NCBI GenBank assembly: GCA_017474765.1
Contig: JAFVGW010000029.1
Coordinates: forward strand, 1 to 64,000
Reading direction: 5' to 3'
Source of the DNA: Salinivirgaceae bacterium
Lineage (GTDB): Bacteria; Bacteroidota; Bacteroidia; Bacteroidales; SZUA-534
Length of the DNA: 64,000 nt
Part shown: positions 60,863-64,000 of the stretch, piece after piece
How the letters are laid out: each line of letters begins with the position of its first letter
How positions within the stretch are numbered: the stretch's first letter is position 1
Program-made: the position numbers and the translations under genes
The notes under the pieces: generated by a model
What the model was told of the DNA's origin: nothing
The model's input: only the letters and a program-made list of their open reading frames with translations
The model's database searches: none

Positions 60863-63268
60863 ATGGACGAATCAACAACACGCCGAAAAAAGATTGACCC
60901 CGCGCTCTATGCCGTGGGTTGGGAGAACGTGCCCGACAGTCAGATTCTCAACGAGCAGCGCGCCTATCTTATAGCGCCAGGCCGTGTGGAGAAACTCAAG
61001 GCCCGCCACCCCAAAAAGGTGGATTATATTCTTGAATACAAGGGCATTAAATTGGCGGTTGTTGAGGCGAAATCCGATGAGAACGACGTTGCGGTGGGCG
61101 TGCCGCAGGCCAAACTCTACGCCGAGATGCTGCAGATTCGCTACGCCTACTCAACCAACGGCAATCAAATCTATTTTATCGATATGGGCGTGAAAGACGT
61201 GCACGGCAACTACACCTTGCCGTCGAGCGAGCGGTTTGTCGATAAGTTCCCGTCGCCGCAGGAGTTGTGGCAGATGACCTTCCCGTTCGAAAACGTTTGG
61301 CGCGACCGTTTCAATCTTGAGCCGTTCAACCGTGGCGGCGGCCGCGAGCCGCGCTACTATCAGGCCAACGCCATAAACAATGTGCTCTCCGCAGTGGCCA
61401 ACGGCCAGCGGCGCATTCTGCTCACAATGGCCACGGGCACGGGCAAAACCTACACCGCCTTCCAGATTTGTTGGAAACTTTTCCAAACCAATTGGAACAT
61501 TGTCGGCAGCAACCAGAAGCCGCGCATACTCTTCATTGCCGACCGCAACATACTCGCCAATCAGGCAATCAACGATTTTGAGCAGTTCCCCGAGGATGCT
61601 ATGGTGCGCATTACCCCCGACGAGTTGCGCAAAAAACACGGTCAGGTGCCAACCGCAAGGCATTTGTATTTTACTGTCTTCCAAACTTTTATGTGCGACG
61701 ATGGAAGCGGCCAGCCCTACTACAGGCAGTATCCGCCCAACTTTTTCGATTTCATAATAATCGATGAGTGCCACCGTGGCGGAGCCAACGACGAGAGCCA
61801 GTGGCGCGAGTTGATGGACTATTTCGAGTCGGCCTGCCAACTTGGTATGACAGCCACACCGCGCCGCACCGATAACGCCAACACCTACCGCTATTTCGGC
61901 GAGCCAGTCTATACCTACTCGCTCAAGCAGGGCATTGCCGACGGCTACCTGACGCCGTTCCGTGTGCGCATTTCCGAGAGCAATATCGATGAGTACACCT
62001 ACAACCCCGACGATGACATTGAAGGTGAGATAGATACCGAGAAAACCTACACCGAGCAGGATTTCTACAATGGCAGGATTGAAATTCGCCAGCGCGATGA
62101 GCACCGAGTGGAGGAACTGCTGTCGCAAATCAACCCCGATGAGAAGACTATCGTTTTCTGCGCCACGCAGTTGCACGCCCACATTATCCGCGATATGATA
62201 AACCAGCACAAGCGCAACCCAGCGCCCAACTACTGCCAGCGCGTCACCGCCGACGATGGCTCTGACGGCGAAGAGACGTTGAAACTCTTTCAGGACAACG
62301 ACCGCAAACTGCCAACCATACTCACCACGTCGCAGAAACTGTCCACGGGAGTCGATGCCCGCAACGTGCGCAACATTGTGCTGCTGCGTCCTGTGAACAA
62401 TATGGTGGAATTCAAGCAGATAATCGGTCGCGGCACCCGTCTTTTCGACGATAAGTACTACTTCACCATTTACGATTTTGTGGGCGCCAGCCGCAACTTC
62501 CAAGACGCCGAGTGGGACGGCGACCCGTTCTGCCCCGTCTGCGGCAACTATCCGTGCACCTGCAACAAGTCGAAAACATATCCGTTGCCTGACGACCGTT
62601 CGCCAGAAGCCCGTGAGTCTGAGCCCGAGCCGTGCCCCGTGTGCGGCCACCTGCCTTGCACCTGCGATGGCGGTCAGCGCCGCCGCGACAAGGTGACGGT
62701 GCGCTTGTCGGCCGTCCGCACAATGGAGTTGAAAACCACTTGGACCGAGAAGTTCCAGTACGGCGACGAACTAATCTCGATTGAAGAGTTCATACAGAAA
62801 CTTTTTGGCCGTCTGCCGTCATTCTTCAACGGCCCCGAGGACCTGCGCAAGCAGTGGGAGCACCCCGACACTCGCCAGGCGCTGCTCAGCCGTTTGGAGC
62901 AGGAAGGCTTTCACGAGGACAAACTGCAAACCATTCAGCGCGTGATGGACCGCGACGACTGCGACCTGCTCGATGTGCTCGAATACATTGCCTACGAAAC
63001 CGAGCCCAAGGAGCGTGAGCAGCGCGTTGAGTTGGTGCGTCAGGGTCCTTACAAGCAGCAAAGCGCCGCCCAAAGAGCCTTTGTCGATTTCCTTATCGAC
63101 CAATATTTGCGCAACAGTTACCGCGAGTTCACCACCGACAACCTTGCAACACTCATTAAAATGAAGTACGGCACCGTAGCCGATGCCAAGGCAAACCTGA
63201 ATATGGAAGTTTCGCAAATTCAGTCGCAATACATTGACTTTCAGCGGCAGTTGTATAGTGTAGCGTGA
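60863..63268 (+). CDS. hsdR: Type I restriction endonuclease subunit
   Basis: An 801-residue protein with N-terminal nuclease (DYILEYKG, VVEAK at 66-70), SF2 translocase (MATGTGKT 189-196; DECH 301-304), and a C-terminal EcoEI-like domain. Between them lies a cysteine cluster with CPVCGNYPCTC from Cys557 and CPVCGHLPCTC from Cys591, a duplicated zinc-ribbon-like element. It cuts unmethylated DNA after translocation. The operon is M-S-R, complete and apparently functional. Confidence 0.95.
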   Translation: MDESTTRRKKIDPALYAVGWENVPDSQILNEQRAYLIAPGRVEKLKARHPKKVDYILEYKGIKLAVVEAKSDENDVAVGVPQAKLYAEMLQIRYAYSTNGNQIYFIDMGVKDVHGNYTLPSSERFVDKFPSPQELWQMTFPFENVWRDRFNLEPFNRGGGREPRYYQANAINNVLSAVANGQRRILLTMATGTGKTYTAFQICWKLFQTNWNIVGSNQKPRILFIADRNILANQAINDFEQFPEDAMVRITPDELRKKHGQVPTARHLYFTVFQTFMCDDGSGQPYYRQYPPNFFDFIIIDECHRGGANDESQWRELMDYFESACQLGMTATPRRTDNANTYRYFGEPVYTYSLKQGIADGYLTPFRVRISESNIDEYTYNPDDDIEGEIDTEKTYTEQDFYNGRIEIRQRDEHRVEELLSQINPDEKTIVFCATQLHAHIIRDMINQHKRNPAPNYCQRVTADDGSDGEETLKLFQDNDRKLPTILTTSQKLSTGVDARNVRNIVLLRPVNNMVEFKQIIGRGTRLFDDKYYFTIYDFVGASRNFQDAEWDGDPFCPVCGNYPCTCNKSKTYPLPDDRSPEARESEPEPCPVCGHLPCTCDGGQRRRDKVTVRLSAVRTMELKTTWTEKFQYGDELISIEEFIQKLFGRLPSFFNGPEDLRKQWEHPDTRQALLSRLEQEGFHEDKLQTIQRVMDRDDCDLLDVLEYIAYETEPKEREQRVELVRQGPYKQQSAAQRAFVDFLIDQYLRNSYREFTTDNLATLIKMKYGTVADAKANLNMEVSQIQSQYIDFQRQLYSVA

Positions 63269-63573
63269 GTTTTGGCCGAAAAACTGCAACGCTATGTTGC
63301 ACTTTTGCTGTTGGTGCGCGATGCATTGAACTGAACTCTGTGCACTGTGAGAGAATTAACCCGTGCCGCCTGCGAAAAAAAAAGGACGCAAGCATTGCGT
63401 CCCTACCGCGGGTGCGTCGGGTGCGGTTATGGTGTTTAGGGGCGACCTGAAGGTCGCTTATCAGGACGGATATATGATTTTGGAAATCTGTGTTTTCTGT
63501 GTTATCAGTGCGAAAATCATAAAAAGTGGGAAAAAATCCGTTTCTTTGCCAACGAATCTAAAACACAATAAAA
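63269..63573. repeat. Intergenic region with dispersed palindromes
   Basis: Holds the 22-base GACGCAAGCATTGCGTC-type repeat (63385-63406, as at 13525) and GCGACCTGAAGGTCGC (63442-63457). No gene or clear promoter was seen; TTTCTTTG near 63541 is only a near match to a -7 box. Confidence 0.7.
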
Positions 63574-64000
63574 ATGAAAATTGAGAACGGAAAAATGGTG
63601 TCAGTGACCTACGAGTTGAAGTATGACGACGCTGACGCAAAACTGATAGAAGTGTGTGACAAAAGCCGTCCGTTGACATTCCTGTTCGGTGCGGGCATGA
63701 TGCTGCCGCATTTCGAGAAGAATCTCGACGGCCTTGAGAACGGCTCTCTGTTCGACTTTGTGCTGACCGCCGACCAGGCTTACGGCCAGGTCACTGAAGA
63801 AGCCATTGTCGATGTGCCAATCAATGTTTTTCAGGATGAGAGTGGCAAGGTGAACAAGGAACTGATAACCGTTGGCAACACCATTCCAATGATGGACGCT
63901 CACGGCAACCGTCTGCACGGCGTTGTTGTGTCGTCGACTGCCGAAGCGGTGAAAATGGATTTCAACCACCCGCTTGCAGGTGCCGACCTGCACTTCAAAG
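63574..64000 (+). CDS. slyD: FKBP-type peptidyl-prolyl isomerase, SlyD-like (cut by window end)
   Basis: 142 codons are visible. The start MKIENGKMVSVTYELK, FLFGAGMMLPHFEKNLDGLE and the SlyD phrase KMDFNHPLAG identify a SlyD-like isomerase with the insert-in-flap chaperone domain (KVNKELITVGNTIPMMDAHG). It speeds proline isomerisation and folding in the cytosol. The C-terminus lies outside the window, so a His-rich metal tail cannot be assessed. Confidence 0.88.
   Translation, partial: MKIENGKMVSVTYELKYDDADAKLIEVCDKSRPLTFLFGAGMMLPHFEKNLDGLENGSLFDFVLTADQAYGQVTEEAIVDVPINVFQDESGKVNKELITVGNTIPMMDAHGNRLHGVVVSSTAEAVKMDFNHPLAGADLHFK

Overview
The window reads as chromosomal DNA of a member of the Bacteroidales (phylum Bacteroidota), probably an uncultured gut or host-associated lineage. 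The evidence is as follows. Many genes are preceded by the Bacteroidota -7 promoter box TAnnTTTG and few by a Shine-Dalgarno sequence. Phylum-typical families are present (DUF3822 next to RsmD, a DUF6913-like gene before dapA, DUF4417, 6-bladed beta-propeller lipoproteins, an RprX/RprY-like two-component pair). Polyamine synthesis uses the carboxyspermidine-type enzymes. SecA has the phylum's long form with a C-terminal zinc motif. No rRNA, integrase, transposase or CRISPR array was seen. One tRNA-Arg(ACG) is present.

Layout. 1-8.7 kb: the 3' part of recG is cut off by the window start, followed by a radical-SAM-like DUF1848 gene, an AAA/DUF4143 ATPase behind a 32-bp tandem repeat, an LRR/WG-repeat protein and a MATE exporter. 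8.9-13.4 kb: small accessory genes, including an ACP-like protein without its serine, DUF3795, an Ntn hydrolase, a two-gene cassette with a palindromic operator, a GNAT, and a MerR regulator with a GyrI-like partner. 13.6-20.7 kb, minus strand: a polyamine cluster (decarboxylase nspC-like, saccharopine-dehydrogenase-like carboxynorspermidine synthase, agmatinase, spermidine-synthase-like, arginine decarboxylase), interrupted by a HicBA toxin-antitoxin pair. 21-25.6 kb: a lipoprotein, an MFS transporter and an LtaS-like sulfatase-fold enzyme with a duplicated C-terminus. 25.7-29.8 kb: a hybrid sensor kinase without a phosphoacceptor histidine, followed by two Sel1-repeat proteins. 29.9-34.8 kb: WbqC-like, ROK sugar kinase, nucleoside transporter, a 56-aa protein and an acyltransferase. 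35-43.4 kb: periplasmic protein, two-component system, secA, DUF6913-like, dapA. 43.4-46.2 kb: tRNA-Arg and two tandem paralogous lipoproteins. 46.4-50.6 kb, minus strand: RNase G, a 29-aa basic protein, HU, a lone receiver, a RecD-like helicase. 51-53.2 kb: membrane protein, DUF3822, rsmD.

53.3-63.3 kb is the most accessory-looking part. It has direct repeats of about 160 bp, an XRE-ImmA regulator, a structured intergenic region, a tightly coupled three-gene cassette starting with DUF4417, an HTH protein with an unusually strong ribosome binding site, a hairpin-rich leader, and a complete type I restriction-modification operon (hsdM-hsdS-hsdR). A SlyD-like FKBP isomerase runs off the end of the window.

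A second layer covers the whole window. Intergenic stretches, especially in minus-strand operons, are filled with short repetitive phrases that recur in both orientations (variants of TAATGCCTAGTGCC, GTCTGTAGTC, TTAAACTTTAAAC, CCGATTCACCGATTCACC) and with small palindromes. They are not coding and not CRISPR. The strongest candidates for new biology are the DUF4417 cassette, the divergent spermidine-synthase homologue inside the carboxyspermidine cluster, the operator-controlled pair at 10.5-11.2 kb, and the histidine-less kinase with its Sel1 partners.
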